Source: an uncultured Steroidobacter sp.
GTDB taxonomy: Bacteria; Pseudomonadota; Gammaproteobacteria; Steroidobacterales; Steroidobacteraceae
DNA length: 46,085 bases
Direction: 5' to 3'
Assembly: GCA_946478975.1 (NCBI GenBank)
Contig: CAMLEO010000017.1
Location: 1-46,085, forward strand
Below, piece by piece: positions 1-9,343 of this stretch. Position numbers and translations under genes: made by a program. The notes under the pieces are model-generated. The model did no database searches. It was given only the letters and a program-made list of their open reading frames with translations, and had not been told where the DNA came from. The number at the start of each line of letters is the position of its first letter. Position 1 is the first letter of the stretch.

Positions 1-2
1 AG

Positions 3-1088
3 TTCAAAGCCGGTGGCAATTACGGCACCTCGGCCGATGAAGTCGCTGCGCTGTTCAAGAACGAGCTGCCCAAAGCGATCGACACCGCCGGTTACAAACA
101 CATTCTTTTATATGCACACGGCGGCCTGGTCAGCGAGACCTCGGCTGTGCAGCGCCTGGCGGACTATCGGCCCGGCATGTTGTCGGCAGGCGTGTATCCG
201 TTCACGTTCATCTGGCACACCGACTACTGGACCACGATCAAGAACATTCTGAACGACGCGTTCCAGCGGCGCCGGCCCGAAGGCGTGCTCGATGCCACCA
301 AGGACTTCATGCTCGATCGTCTCGACGATGCGCTGGAGCCGCTGGCGCGAGTGCTCTCGGGCAAGGCCGCCTGGGATGAAATGAAAGAAAATGCGCTCGG
401 TGCCACGCAGAATCCGAAAGGCGGCGCACGTGCGGTCGTGGGTCACTTGAAGCGGCTGTTCGAAAAACTCCCCGCGCAGCAGGTGCCGAAGATTCATCTG
501 GTCGGTCACAGCGCCGGCAGCATCTTCCATGCACCGCTGGTCACGGCACTGAATGAAGCGGGCATCGATGTCGAGACCTGCACGTTGTGGGCGCCGGCAT
601 GCACGGTCGAGCTGTTCAAAGAACATTATCTGCCGGCGATCAAAAAGAAACGCATCAAGCGGTTCGCGCTGTTCACGCTGTCCGACAAGGCGGAGCAGGA
701 CGACCAGTGCGCGAACATTTATCACAAGTCGCTGCTGTACCTGGTGTCACACTCGTTCGAGAACGAACCACGCATTCCGCTGTTCCGCGGCGGCGTGCCC
801 ATCCTCGGCATGGAGAAATACGTGCGCAAGGATGAGGACCTGATGTCGCTGTTGAAGAACGACAACGCCGATTGGGTGATTTCACCGAACGGCAAGTCGC
901 TGGGTTCCGTCGATGCGTCGACATCACTGGAACATGGCGGCTTCGATGACGACGATGCAACGGTGCGTGCGACGTTGCGTCGAATCCTAGGCGACGGTCC
1001 GGCGAAGAGCGGCGCCATCAAGTTCCAGCGCTCTGCGGCGTCGCTGCGGGAAAGCCGGGTGAAGGCGGATCGAGCAGCAGGATTCTGA
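3..1088 (+). CDS. Alpha/beta hydrolase-fold protein, 5' end outside window
   Basis: The reading frame is open from the first bases of the window to a TGA at 1086-1088, so the N-terminus lies upstream. The visible 361 residues contain an LLYAHGGLVSE stretch, resembling the strand and oxyanion-hole loop of alpha/beta hydrolases. Further on is LVGHSAGS, a classical G-x-S-x-G nucleophile elbow at about 500-520. A later LWAPACTVELF segment fits the strand and loop that follow the elbow. The tail after about 890 is polar and low in complexity. No signal peptide can be judged because the start is missing. Lipase, esterase or a peptidase-like role cannot be told apart; only the fold and the serine nucleophile are supported. 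Confidence 0.75.
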   Translation, partial: FKAGGNYGTSADEVAALFKNELPKAIDTAGYKHILLYAHGGLVSETSAVQRLADYRPGMLSAGVYPFTFIWHTDYWTTIKNILNDAFQRRRPEGVLDATKDFMLDRLDDALEPLARVLSGKAAWDEMKENALGATQNPKGGARAVVGHLKRLFEKLPAQQVPKIHLVGHSAGSIFHAPLVTALNEAGIDVETCTLWAPACTVELFKEHYLPAIKKKRIKRFALFTLSDKAEQDDQCANIYHKSLLYLVSHSFENEPRIPLFRGGVPILGMEKYVRKDEDLMSLLKNDNADWVISPNGKSLGSVDASTSLEHGGFDDDDATVRATLRRILGDGPAKSGAIKFQRSAASLRESRVKADRAAGF

Positions 1089-1184
1089 TGACCGTTTCAG
1101 GCCGGAGGCTGTCCGCACCTGCGCTTTGAGCGTTCGGGTGCGGCTGCCATACTGCCGCGAACGCTCGCTGCGCAAAGGAACGCT

Positions 1185-1826
1185 GTGACCTACTCGCTCT
1201 ATTATTCGCCCGGCACGGCCAGTCTGGCAGTTCATTGGATGCTGCTCGAACTCGGCGTTCCGTTCGAAGCCATCCTGGTCGATGTCGACTCGGGCGCGCA
1301 AAAGTCGGCCGAGTATTTGCGCTTGAACCCGAGCGGCCGAGTTCCGACGCTGGTGGTCGATGGCGTCGCGCACGGAGAATCGACGGCGCTGCTCATGCTT
1401 TTGGCCGAGCGGCATCCGGAAAAGAAATTCGCGCCATTGCCCGGCGCTCCAACGCGAGCGGACTGGTTGGAGTCGATGATTTATCTTGCGAACAGCGTGT
1501 TGCCGGCAATGCGCGATTGGTTCTACGCCGACAAGGACGGCGATCCGCAGGGTTCCGAAGCAGTCAGAGCGCTCGCGCGGCGTCGAATCGAAGGTGCATG
1601 GGATCGTCTCGATGCGCGACTCGCCGATGGCCGTGAGTTCTTGCTGGGCAAAGAGCTGAGCACGGTCGACTTCCTCGGCACGATGCTCATGCGGTGGTCG
1701 CGAAACATGCCCCGTCCGGCGACTACCTGGAAGCATCTCGCACCATATATTCATCGCATGCGCGCCCGTCCCGCTTTCATCGAATGCAACAATCGCGAGC
1801 GCTTGACGGATTGGCGCAACGACTGA
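1185..1826 (+). CDS. Glutathione S-transferase family protein
   Basis: A 213-residue protein of typical GST length. The N-terminal half is thioredoxin-like: it begins YSLYYSPGTASLAVHWMLLE and contains NPSGRVPTLVVDG, the cis-Pro loop that binds glutathione, followed by a GESTALLMLLAE helix. The C-terminal half is an all-alpha GST domain with a FLLGKELSTVDF motif (N-capping box region). The start is GTG at 1185; no better in-frame ATG precedes the conserved first strand. GSTs conjugate glutathione to electrophiles or act as isomerases; the substrate cannot be read from the sequence. It is followed 59 bp later by a molybdopterin-domain gene on the same strand. Confidence 0.85.
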   Translation: MTYSLYYSPGTASLAVHWMLLELGVPFEAILVDVDSGAQKSAEYLRLNPSGRVPTLVVDGVAHGESTALLMLLAERHPEKKFAPLPGAPTRADWLESMIYLANSVLPAMRDWFYADKDGDPQGSEAVRALARRRIEGAWDRLDARLADGREFLLGKELSTVDFLGTMLMRWSRNMPRPATTWKHLAPYIHRMRARPAFIECNNRERLTDWRND

Positions 1827-1885
1827 GCGTTCAGCGGCTTCATGGGTTTCGCTGATTTCTGCAAGTTGAGGAACCCGATCGACTG

Positions 1886-2581
1886 ATGCAGTCTGCGCGT
1901 ATGCCCGCAGCTCGCCGCCTTCCGCCCGGTCAACGTGCCCTGCCGGAGTTTCCACGCTTCGGCGTCGTTTCCTTTGCCCGACGCCCGCTGAAGAACAGAA
2001 ACATTCAGCTGGAGATCTCTGGGCCGTTCGAACAGCCAATCGTTCTGACCGCTACCGAGCTCGCGACGCTGTCTCGCGTAACGCACGCGACGGATTTTCA
2101 CTGTGCGGCGGGATGGAGCTACCAGGCGCCGAAGTGGAGCGGCTTTCGGTTTCGTGACGTGTGGGAGAAATTGATCCTGCCGAAGATGAAGCGCGGCAGC
2201 GACATGCAATTCGTCGTGCTCCGCTGCCAGGACGGCTACCGCACATCCTTGCCGCTGTCCGATCTGCTCGCGCCCGATGTGTTGATCGTGGACCGACTGA
2301 ACGATCAGCCATTGACGGTCGAGCATGGCGCGCCCATCCGACTGATCGCGCCGGCACATTACGGATACAAGAGCGCGAAACATCTCGATCGCATCGAGCT
2401 GTGCGCGAACGACGAGGGTTACCGCCCACTCTTGCCGAGACTTTTAGATCACCCTCGCGCACGCGTGGCGCTCGAAGAGCGCGGCCAGTTTCTGCCCGGC
2501 TGGCTGTCGCGCTACGCGTTTCGGCCTTTCATCAAGCCCATCATCCGCAAGCTCCAACGAGTGGCGCCGAAAGATGACTAA
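1886..2581 (+). CDS. Oxidoreductase with molybdopterin-binding (sulfite-oxidase-type) domain
   Basis: A 231-residue protein dominated by an oxidoreductase molybdopterin-binding domain. The DFHCAAGWS motif holds Cys73, the family's usual molybdenum-ligating cysteine, followed by WSGFRFRDV and later by APIRLIAPAHYGYKSAKH, typical of the cofactor pocket. There is no C-terminal dimerisation domain, so it resembles short stand-alone family members such as MsrP-like proteins. No Tat signal is seen; the N-terminus is rich in Arg and Pro and the start is uncertain (ATG at 1886 or 1901). Its electron partner is not in the neighbourhood. The 3' end overlaps the convergent GH28 gene by 4 bp. Confidence 0.75.
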   Translation: MQSARMPAARRLPPGQRALPEFPRFGVVSFARRPLKNRNIQLEISGPFEQPIVLTATELATLSRVTHATDFHCAAGWSYQAPKWSGFRFRDVWEKLILPKMKRGSDMQFVVLRCQDGYRTSLPLSDLLAPDVLIVDRLNDQPLTVEHGAPIRLIAPAHYGYKSAKHLDRIELCANDEGYRPLLPRLLDHPRARVALEERGQFLPGWLSRYAFRPFIKPIIRKLQRVAPKDD

Positions 2582-3990
2582 GCCAGCGATTTCACGATCG
2601 CGCCATTCACACGAACGTTATCGAGTTGCACGCTGCGAGTGTGCTTGACGATGCTGGGCATCGTGACCTGGCTGAACTCGCAGTTGCGGATCGTGATGTC
2701 GTTGACCGGCGCCTGCGGCAGTCCTTGGGAATCGAGCACGCGCACGGCTTTCGCGACGCGCATTCGCTCTACCACCACGTTGCGCAGCTGAGGAATGAAC
2801 TTGCCGTTCGGTCCTTCTTCGTAGTTGAAGTCGCAGGTGATCGCGGCCCGCCCGACCTGGCCGACTTCGAGATCGCGATAGTAGAAGTTCTCCAGCAGCC
2901 CGCCGCGCAGGGCGTTGTTCTTGAAGCGGAGCGCATACCAAAGATCAGGGCTGTCCATCTGGCATTGCTCAGCAAACACCCAGCGCGCGCCGCCCGAGAT
3001 CTGGCTGCCGATGACGACCCCACCGTGACCTTCCTTCATGCGACAGTTGCGAATCAGGATGTTTTGTGACGGCACGTTGATGCGACGGCCGTCGGCGTTG
3101 CGGCCGGAGTTCACGGCGATGCAGTCGTCGCCAGTGTCGAAGGAACAATTCTCGATGAGCATGTGATCGACCGACTCGGGATCGAGGCCGTCGTTGTTCG
3201 GCCCGTGACCGAACACATCCACGCCTCGCAGCGTCACGTTCCGGCACAGCACCGGATGGATGTTCCAGAACGGCGAGTTGCGAATCCGCACGCCTTCGAT
3301 GAGCACGTTCTCGCATCGATACGGTTGAATGAACGGCGGGCGCAGATAACTGCCTTCGCCGAACACGCGCTTTTCCACTGGAACGCCGGCTTCGGCCATG
3401 TTGAACAAGTCCGCTCGCGCCTTGAGCTGCGTCGGCATGCCTTCGACCCAGCCATGCTCGGTTGTTCCGCCCCAGCGACCTTTCCACGGCCACCAATGTT
3501 TGGCGCTCCCCTGCCCATCCAACGTGCCCTTGCCGGTGATGCCGATGTTCTTTTGCTCGAAGGCGTAAATGAGCGGCGAGTAGTTCATCAGCTCCATGCC
3601 TTCCCAGCGCGTGAACACCAGCGGATAACTCGCGGGGTTCGTGTCGAACAGCAGCGTCGCAGCTTCGCTGACGTGCAACTCCACGTTGCTCTTGAGGTGA
3701 ATCGCGCCGGTGAGAAACTGCCCGGCGGGGACTAGCACTCGACCGCCGCCCGCCGTGGCACATGCGTCGATGGCCTTGGCAATCATCGCAGTGTTCAACG
3801 TCTTGCCATCGGCGATGGCGCCGAACTTCACGATGTCGAACACGCGATCCGGAAACGTCGGCGGGCGTACGTTCCGGGCGATGTCAGCAGCGCGCTCCCA
3901 CGCTTCACCCGAGTCGATCGCGGCCGGCACCTTGCGGGAGGCAGCCAGGGCAGCGGCGCTTGCGCCCAGCACAAAGGTCCGTCGATTCAT
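2578..3990 (-). CDS. Glycoside hydrolase family 28 (polygalacturonase-like), Tat-exported
   Basis: Counting from the start chosen at 3990, a 470-residue protein with a twin-arginine leader (NRRTFVLGASAAALAA) and then a right-handed parallel beta-helix of the GH28 type. The signature motifs are present in order: GPNNDGLDPES (the N-x-D motif, about residue 267), DTGDDCIAVNSG (the catalytic Asp pair, about 288-289), GHGGVVIGS, and a LRFKNN segment corresponding to the family's R-x-K. The family hydrolyses alpha-1,4-galacturonan or related pectic chains by inversion. An alternative start at 4002 adds four residues; 3990 was chosen because AGGA precedes it at suitable spacing. It lies 14 bp downstream of a VOC gene. 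The exact substrate (homogalacturonan, rhamnogalacturonan or xylogalacturonan) is unknown. Confidence 0.88.
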   Translation of the reverse strand: MNRRTFVLGASAAALAASRKVPAAIDSGEAWERAADIARNVRPPTFPDRVFDIVKFGAIADGKTLNTAMIAKAIDACATAGGGRVLVPAGQFLTGAIHLKSNVELHVSEAATLLFDTNPASYPLVFTRWEGMELMNYSPLIYAFEQKNIGITGKGTLDGQGSAKHWWPWKGRWGGTTEHGWVEGMPTQLKARADLFNMAEAGVPVEKRVFGEGSYLRPPFIQPYRCENVLIEGVRIRNSPFWNIHPVLCRNVTLRGVDVFGHGPNNDGLDPESVDHMLIENCSFDTGDDCIAVNSGRNADGRRINVPSQNILIRNCRMKEGHGGVVIGSQISGGARWVFAEQCQMDSPDLWYALRFKNNALRGGLLENFYYRDLEVGQVGRAAITCDFNYEEGPNGKFIPQLRNVVVERMRVAKAVRVLDSQGLPQAPVNDITIRNCEFSQVTMPSIVKHTRSVQLDNVRVNGAIVKSLA

Positions 3991-4004
3991 CGGATCCTGC
4001 ATTC

Positions 4005-4397
4005 CTATCCGGGTTGATGACACGCGACGCACAGCTTGTTGCCGTCCGGGTCGCGGAAGTAAGCGCCATAGTAATTGCTGTGATACTCCGGCCGCAGCCC
4101 CGGCGCTCCCTCCGAAGTCGCACCGTGTTCTAGCGCTGTGGCATACGCGAGATCGACGATGGCGCGTGACTTGGCAAGGAACGCAATCATCTGACCATTG
4201 CCGGGCGCGTGCGGTTCTTGATTGTAAGGACGGCCGATTAGAAACAGCGGCCGAGGCTCGGGCGACGATTGCCAGCCCGCCCAGGGCCGCTCGCGCTCAC
4301 AGAAGCGTGGCTGAATGCCCAGCGTTTCCATCAATGGCGTGTAGAACGCCAGCGCACGCTCGAAGTCGGTGACACCGACGAAAACATGAGAAAACAT
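4005..4397 (-). CDS. VOC (glyoxalase/bleomycin resistance) family protein
   Basis: A 130-residue protein starting MFSHVFVGVTDFERALAFY, the first beta-alpha module of a vicinal oxygen chelate fold. It ends with YYGAYFRDPDGNKLCVACH, the second module's G-x-Y-F-x-D-P-x-G-N signature. The start at 4397 is supported by GGAGG about 9 bp upstream. Members bind a metal through paired His/Glu residues and act as dioxygenases, glyoxalases or antibiotic-binding proteins; the reaction here is not predictable. It is probably co-transcribed with the downstream GH28 gene. Confidence 0.82.
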   Translation of the reverse strand: MFSHVFVGVTDFERALAFYTPLMETLGIQPRFCERERPWAGWQSSPEPRPLFLIGRPYNQEPHAPGNGQMIAFLAKSRAIVDLAYATALEHGATSEGAPGLRPEYHSNYYGAYFRDPDGNKLCVACHQPG

Positions 4398-4513
4398 CGC
4401 CCGACCTCCGCTGCGAATCACGCCAGACTTGTCACTCCCACCCGTGGGGAGCGCACCCCTAATCTTGCTCGCGACCAAACCACCCTCGTAGGGAGAAGAT
4501 GATGGAGAGCGCG

Positions 4514-5275
4514 ATGAAGATCAAATGGGTTGCAGCCCTGGCTGCACTGGGGCTCGCTGGCCTGGCCGCGGCTGACTCAGTGCCAGCGAACAACACGACC
4601 ATTGAAGCGATGCCCGCCAAGCTCGAAACTCAGTTCGCGCTGAGCGCGGTGCCGCCGGCGATGCGCGAACGGGCCAGCGTATATTTGCTCGATCCCAAGA
4701 AAGGCTACGCGCTTTCAAAGCAGGGCACGAGCGGTGTCGAATGCATCGTCCAGCGCACCGATTGGGAGATGGCCGACTATCGCAACGATATCTACTGGGC
4801 TGTCTGCTACGACGCCGCCGGCGCGAAGACGTATCTGAAATCCATCAAGGATGCAGCCGCGCTCCGAGCACAGGGCCTGAGCCCCGCAGCACTGAAAGCT
4901 GAAATGCAGAAACGTTTTCGCGATCAGACGTACACCGCGCCCGATAAGGCCGGTGTCTCCTACATGATCGGGCCGGTCATGCGCACGCTCGGACCGCCGG
5001 ATCTGAAGGTGCACACGATGGCCATGCCGCATCTCATGTTCTACGCCCCCGGCGTGACCAACGAGGACCTCGGCGCCGTGCCCGATTTCAAAGATCCCGC
5101 CAGCCTGATGTATCCGTTCATGGATAAGCACACGGCGAGCAGCGGTGCGGAGAGCTACATCATCCAAATGATCGGCGAGGCCGAGCGGGCGAAGATCCTG
5201 GCTGCGGAGAAGCCGCTGGTAGATGAGCTTTGCAAATATCGCGACGTGCTTTGCCTGAATCACGCGGGGCACTAG
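4514..5275 (+). CDS. Secreted protein of unknown function
   Basis: A 253-residue protein beginning MKIKWVAALAALGLAGLAAADS, a clear Sec signal peptide with predicted cleavage after the Ala-rich stretch. The start at 4514 is chosen because GGAG lies 6 bp upstream and the signal peptide begins there; starts at 4499 or 4502 would add MMESA. The mature part has four cysteines and no motif I recognise. It is divergent from the VOC/GH28 pair. The TAG stop at 5273-5275 overlaps the convergent DUF192 gene by 4 bp. Gene-like codon use and the signal peptide make it a real gene; the function is unknown. Confidence 0.75.
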   Translation: MKIKWVAALAALGLAGLAAADSVPANNTTIEAMPAKLETQFALSAVPPAMRERASVYLLDPKKGYALSKQGTSGVECIVQRTDWEMADYRNDIYWAVCYDAAGAKTYLKSIKDAAALRAQGLSPAALKAEMQKRFRDQTYTAPDKAGVSYMIGPVMRTLGPPDLKVHTMAMPHLMFYAPGVTNEDLGAVPDFKDPASLMYPFMDKHTASSGAESYIIQMIGEAERAKILAAEKPLVDELCKYRDVLCLNHAGH

Positions 5276-5763
5276 CACTCCCAGCGCCGTCGCGCGTTGA
5301 AGTCAACGACACACTTCCCTCTCACCGGTCCACCGCAATGCTGCTGCGAGGGTACACGCAGCGAAAATTGAATCGGCTCGCGCTCGCAGGGGCGCCCGGT
5401 GCGATTCGGCGGCTGCGAATCGACGATGAGATAAATTCCTTGCTTGAGTTTGTGAGCAGCGATCTGGCCGGCGGCGAGTTCGAGGACGCGGCGTGTGCCT
5501 TTGGGCGCGACTCGAACTCGCCACGGCCGCACGTGCTCGGCGAGGCCGAGGATGCGCATTTGCCGGTTGAGAAAGACCACGTCGATGGGAAACCGCATGC
5601 CCAGCGTGTGAATGCTGCCGCCGGGAATCATCAGCAGCCCTTCGCCTTTGGGCATGGCCTCGCGACTGAGCAGCCCCATGCAGCGCGATTGAAAGGAACA
5701 CGCCAGCTGCACGTGACGTGCGATACAGCGACCGGTGGCGGTGCGTAGCTCGAATGTTTTCAT
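5272..5763 (-). CDS. DUF192 family protein, last gene of the Tad operon
   Basis: A 163-residue protein whose first 115 residues match the DUF192 pattern: SRCMGLLSREAMPKGEGLLM, then a conserved SIHTLGMRFPIDVVFL stretch and VRVAPKGTRRVLELAAG. The C-terminal 45 residues are Arg/Cys-rich and unassigned. DUF192 proteins are small, often exported beta-barrel-like proteins of unknown biochemical role, and I recall them next to Tad pilus genes elsewhere. This copy has no obvious signal peptide. It lies 22 bp downstream of tadC and closes the leftward operon; the function is unknown. Confidence 0.8.
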   Translation of the reverse strand: MKTFELRTATGRCIARHVQLACSFQSRCMGLLSREAMPKGEGLLMIPGGSIHTLGMRFPIDVVFLNRQMRILGLAEHVRPWRVRVAPKGTRRVLELAAGQIAAHKLKQGIYLIVDSQPPNRTGRPCEREPIQFSLRVPSQQHCGGPVRGKCVVDFNARRRWEC

Positions 5764-5785
5764 GGCTTCCTTGCTCGGGTTCGAT

Positions 5786-6685
5786 CTAGAACAAATTCAA
5801 CGCGCCCGCCTCCAGCAGCTGAATCACGATTGGAAAGCCAATGATGATGAAGGTAATGGGGAACAGCAGCGCGATCAAAGGCAACAACATCTTTACCGGC
5901 GCCTGGTTCGCCAGCTTCTCGGCGCGTAGAAAGCGTTCCTGCCGCCGCTGGCGTGCTTGATCGGCCAGGACATCGCCGAGCGAGCCGCCGGTCTGCTCCG
6001 CTTGCACGACCGAAGCGGCGAAGTTTGTAACAGAAGGAAGCATCACACGTTCGGCGAGTCGATCCAGCGCTACGCGACGAGCCACGCCTGTGCGAGATTC
6101 GCGAAGATATCGCGAGAACTCCTGTTGCACGGGGCCGCTGCGCGAGGAGGCAACTGCCTGCTCGACCGCAGCGGTGAAGTTCAACCCGGCTTTCATGGCC
6201 AGCACCAGCACGTCCAGAAAGAACGGAAATTCCTTTTCGAATCGCGCCTGGCGCTGCTTGGTGAGCTCCCGCAGTCGCAGATCGGGATATAGATACGACA
6301 GCGGTGCGACTGCCACCGCAATCGAGAGATACAGTGGATCTTTGAGCTTGAGGACCATGGCCGCGATCGCCGCAACAACGATTCCCGCGATCACAGCCAT
6401 CCGGCGCAGGATCACGAACTCCGCCGGGCTCAACAGGTACGCCGCGCCAGCCGCATTCAATTGCGATTGAATGACCTCGCGACGCTGCGGACTCAGCGAC
6501 GCGTCCACACTGGGCGCATACCACTGCAACGGTGCGCGCAAGAGGCGCAGGAACAGCGGCAGTTCGTCACGCCACGCCTGATCTCGCTCGGTGACCGGCT
6601 CACTCCGCCGAGGCAGCACGATTGGAATCAACAGCACCAGCGCGCAGCTCAACCCAGCAAACGAGATTGCCCAGAACATTTGCAT
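5786..6685 (-). CDS. tadC: Tad pilus inner-membrane platform protein TadC
   Basis: A 299-residue GspF-like membrane protein with hydrophobic segments near both ends and a central T2SSF domain. Motifs include PFFLDVLVLAMKAGLNFTAAVEQ and a later VVQAEQTGGSLGDVLADQA, the repeated cytoplasmic module of the family, followed by the C-terminal membrane hairpin. With TadB it should form the inner-membrane platform driven by the CpaF ATPase. The start is the ATG at 6685; an ATG two codons later is the alternative. The tadB stop lies 5 bp upstream, so translation is probably coupled. Confidence 0.88.
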   Translation of the reverse strand: MQMFWAISFAGLSCALVLLIPIVLPRRSEPVTERDQAWRDELPLFLRLLRAPLQWYAPSVDASLSPQRREVIQSQLNAAGAAYLLSPAEFVILRRMAVIAGIVVAAIAAMVLKLKDPLYLSIAVAVAPLSYLYPDLRLRELTKQRQARFEKEFPFFLDVLVLAMKAGLNFTAAVEQAVASSRSGPVQQEFSRYLRESRTGVARRVALDRLAERVMLPSVTNFAASVVQAEQTGGSLGDVLADQARQRRQERFLRAEKLANQAPVKMLLPLIALLFPITFIIIGFPIVIQLLEAGALNLF

Positions 6686-6690
6686 GATGG

Positions 6691-7518
6691 TTACACGTCG
6701 ATGTTCACGATCTTGCGAATCATCCAGGCCGCGACGGTCATCATCGCCGCCACGACGCCCAGCACGATCCATCCATACCACTGGGTGAACAGCAGGCTCA
6801 TTCGTTCCGGCTGCTGCTGATACAGAACCAGGCCGATGAAGATCGGCAGCAGACCGACCACCCAGCCTTGCGCCCGCCCCATCGACGTGAGCGCGTCGAT
6901 CTTTGCTTCGACATGCGCTTTGTCCTGCAGCGTGCGTGCGAGCGATTCGAGCGTGTCAGCGAGATTGCCGCCGACTTTGCGCGAAACGTTGATGGCGGTG
7001 TTCATGAGCTGGAGCTCTGGCGCGCCAATGCGACGATGCATTTCATCGAGCGATTCGGCGAGCGGCCGGCCGACGCGATACTCGGCGAGTACGATGGTGA
7101 ATTCCTGATTCAACGGCGCCGGCTGGCGCTCGGCCATCAACTCCAGCCCGCGAGAGAGCGTGCAGCCTGCGCGCAGCGCCGAGCCGAGAGCGAGCAGCGC
7201 ATCGGGTAGTTGATAGACGAAACGTTTCCTTCGTGCGGATGTGACGTGTCGAGTGAACAGCCATGGCGCGATCAAGCTCAGCACAGTAGCAATAACCGCA
7301 CCCGCCGGGCCGAATGTCACATAGGCAGCAATCGCACCGATCACCGCGGCGGCGACGCTGATCATGAACATGGATCGCGGATTGGTGAGCACGAAGCTGC
7401 GAGTGAGGCGACTGCCGAGATTTGAGATGAACGAGCTTCGATACAGCACGACGGCTCGCCAACCTGAGGCGGCCAGCAAGACAGCAGCGATCACGGCACA
7501 CAGAATGGATGCGTTCAT
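6691..7518 (-). CDS. tadB: Tad pilus inner-membrane platform protein TadB
   Basis: A 275-residue protein with N-terminal membrane segments, a T2SSF domain (QLPDALLALGSALRAGCTL, then NVSRKVGGNLADTLESLA) and C-terminal membrane segments. This is the second platform subunit of the Tad/Flp system and paralogous to the neighbouring TadC. The start at 7518 overlaps the cpaF stop (4 bp), a coupled junction. Having both platform genes directly after the ATPase gene is the standard Tad order. Confidence 0.88.
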   Translation of the reverse strand: MNASILCAVIAAVLLAASGWRAVVLYRSSFISNLGSRLTRSFVLTNPRSMFMISVAAAVIGAIAAYVTFGPAGAVIATVLSLIAPWLFTRHVTSARRKRFVYQLPDALLALGSALRAGCTLSRGLELMAERQPAPLNQEFTIVLAEYRVGRPLAESLDEMHRRIGAPELQLMNTAINVSRKVGGNLADTLESLARTLQDKAHVEAKIDALTSMGRAQGWVVGLLPIFIGLVLYQQQPERMSLLFTQWYGWIVLGVVAAMMTVAAWMIRKIVNIDV

Positions 7519-8801
7519 GGGCCGAACACACTCCGATCCAGCTGGACGCCCGCTTCGCTCAGCCCTTCATAGAACGCCGGCGGTTGCCCGAGCCCTCGAT
7601 ACGAGCCGACGATTTCACCGCTGGCGCTCGAACCTTGCTGCCTGAACTCGAACAACGGTTGAGTCAGGATCACATCGCCTTCCAGGCCTTCGATCGCCAC
7701 TATCGAGGTCACGCGTCGACGACCATCGCTGAAGCGCGAGAGCTGCACGACGATGTCGACGGCAGAGGCGATCTGTTCGCGAATCGCACGCACCGGCAGA
7801 TCCATTCCTGCCATGAGCACCATCACTTCCAGGCGCGACAGCAGATCTCGTGGAGAGTTGGCGTGGCCAGTCGTGAGCGAGCCGTCGTGGCCCGTATTCA
7901 TGGCTTGCAACATATCGAGCGCTTCGCCGCCACGACATTCGCCGACGATGATTCGGTCCGGGCGCATGCGCAGCGCGTTGCGCACCAGGTCACGGATCGT
8001 GACCTCCCCTCGCCCTTCGACGTTTGCTGGTCGCGCTTCCAGCGACAGCACATGAGGCTGTGCGAGCCGCAGCTCGGCGGCGTCTTCGATGGTGACGATG
8101 CGCTCGTGCGTCGGAATGAATTCGGACAGTGCATTTAGAAACGTCGTTTTGCCCGTGCCGGTGCCGCCGGACACGAGGATGTTCTTGCGATACTGCACGC
8201 AGACTTTCAGGAACTCGGCCATCGCCGACGTGAGCGCGCCGACGTCGACCAGCCTCGCCATCGAGTAACGTTGGCCGGCGAAGCGACGGATCGTAACGAT
8301 CGGCCCGATCAGCGACAGCGGTGGAATGATCGCGTTGACTCGCGAGCCATCGGGCAAGCGCGCATCGACCATCGGCACGCCTTCATCGATGCGACGACCG
8401 ACTGGCGCGACGATGCGCTCGATGACGCGCATCAACGAGTCAGCGCTGATGAAACGAGCCGGCACTGCGGACAGCAGACCGTTGCGTTCGATGTAGATTT
8501 GCTCTGGGCCGTTCACCATTACTTCGCTGATCGAGTCGTCGTGCAGATAAGGTTCGATAGGGCCGTAGCCCATGATCTCCGCCGCGACTTCCTGGATGAA
8601 CGTGGCGCGCTCGATGCCGTCTGGGATTCTCAGTGCTCCCGAGCTGAGGATGGTCTCGATGGCTTGCGTTGCCTCGGCTCGCAGATCGGCACTCGCCAGG
8701 TTGTTGAGCGCTGTGCGGCGGAAGAGATCCAGCTCTCGTAACACCAGGGATTGCAGCTGTTCCTTGAGTGCCGCGATCGTTTGTGGGGACGTTGGTTTCA
8801 T
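7515..8801 (-). CDS. cpaF: Tad pilus assembly ATPase CpaF/TadA
   Basis: A 428-residue secretion ATPase of the VirB11/GspE superfamily. After an alpha-helical N-terminus comes the N-domain ([20 protein letters not shown]). Then come Walker [16 protein letters not shown], the Asp box with [12 protein letters not shown], Walker B region [20 protein letters not shown] and the His box [14 protein letters not shown]. It hydrolyses ATP at the inner face of the cytoplasmic membrane to power pilin polymerisation and possibly retraction. The ATG at 8801 overlaps the TGA of the upstream gene (ATGA junction). Tad systems use this single ATPase for both directions, which fits the absence of a second ATPase here. 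Confidence 0.93.
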   Translation of the reverse strand: MKPTSPQTIAALKEQLQSLVLRELDLFRRTALNNLASADLRAEATQAIETILSSGALRIPDGIERATFIQEVAAEIMGYGPIEPYLHDDSISEVMVNGPEQIYIERNGLLSAVPARFISADSLMRVIERIVAPVGRRIDEGVPMVDARLPDGSRVNAIIPPLSLIGPIVTIRRFAGQRYSMARLVDVGALTSAMAEFLKVCVQYRKNILVSGGTGTGKTTFLNALSEFIPTHERIVTIEDAAELRLAQPHVLSLEARPANVEGRGEVTIRDLVRNALRMRPDRIIVGECRGGEALDMLQAMNTGHDGSLTTGHANSPRDLLSRLEVMVLMAGMDLPVRAIREQIASAVDIVVQLSRFSDGRRRVTSIVAIEGLEGDVILTQPLFEFRQQGSSASGEIVGSYRGLGQPPAFYEGLSEAGVQLDRSVFGP

Positions 8802-9343
8802 GGCAGGTAGCGAACGTTGTTGCACGAGCGGCGAATGTGTTCGGCGAGGTGCGTCGATTTGTTTTTCAGCGTGGTCAGCTGCATCAGCACTGGCGGCTTG
8901 CCGGGCTGCTGGCCGCAGAAGGCGCGGACTTCGATGGGAATGTTTTGCGATTGAGCGGTGAAGATGGTTTCGTAGCCGATCAGGTCGCCGTAGCGCTGAT
9001 GTTTGATGGGGATTTCTGTGGGCGCTCGAACGTGATGATTGGCGGCGACCTGATGGAGGGCGCCCTCGGCGCCGGCCTTGAATTCGTCTGTGTTGAACCT
9101 GAGTTGCGGGAGTGTGGTCCAGCTCATTTGCGCTGGCGGATACGTGAGTACGGGTGTTTCGGCGGTGAACGTCACGGCGCCTGCGCGGGTGCTCAGGTGT
9201 GTTTCCCATTCCGGGTCCTGCTCGGTCCAGATTTCCAGGCCCAGCGTGGGCAGGCGATGAATGATCATCGGGCGGCCGGTTCGCGTGGCCGCGCTCGCAT
9301 TCAATGCCAGCAGCATTGCGATCAAGATCAGTGCTTGCTTCAT
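8798..9343 (-). CDS. Exported Tad-operon protein of unknown function
   Basis: A 181-residue protein with a clean signal peptide (MKQALILIAMLLALNASA). The mature part has two cysteines, at FCGQQPG and RRSCNNV, that could form a disulfide; no known domain is recognised. ATGA overlaps join it to the gene before and to cpaF after, so it is firmly part of the Tad operon. The position beside the toxin/immunity pair and cpaF would also suit an accessory or periplasmic chaperone role; that is inference only. Confidence 0.72.
   Translation of the reverse strand: MKQALILIAMLLALNASAATRTGRPMIIHRLPTLGLEIWTEQDPEWETHLSTRAGAVTFTAETPVLTYPPAQMSWTTLPQLRFNTDEFKAGAEGALHQVAANHHVRAPTEIPIKHQRYGDLIGYETIFTAQSQNIPIEVRAFCGQQPGKPPVLMQLTTLKNKSTHLAEHIRRSCNNVRYLP

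Noticed and set aside
108..725. Long minus-strand frame over the hydrolase
   Set aside because: No family motif; the plus strand carries the G-H-S-A-G-S hydrolase. It is a GC-rich shadow.
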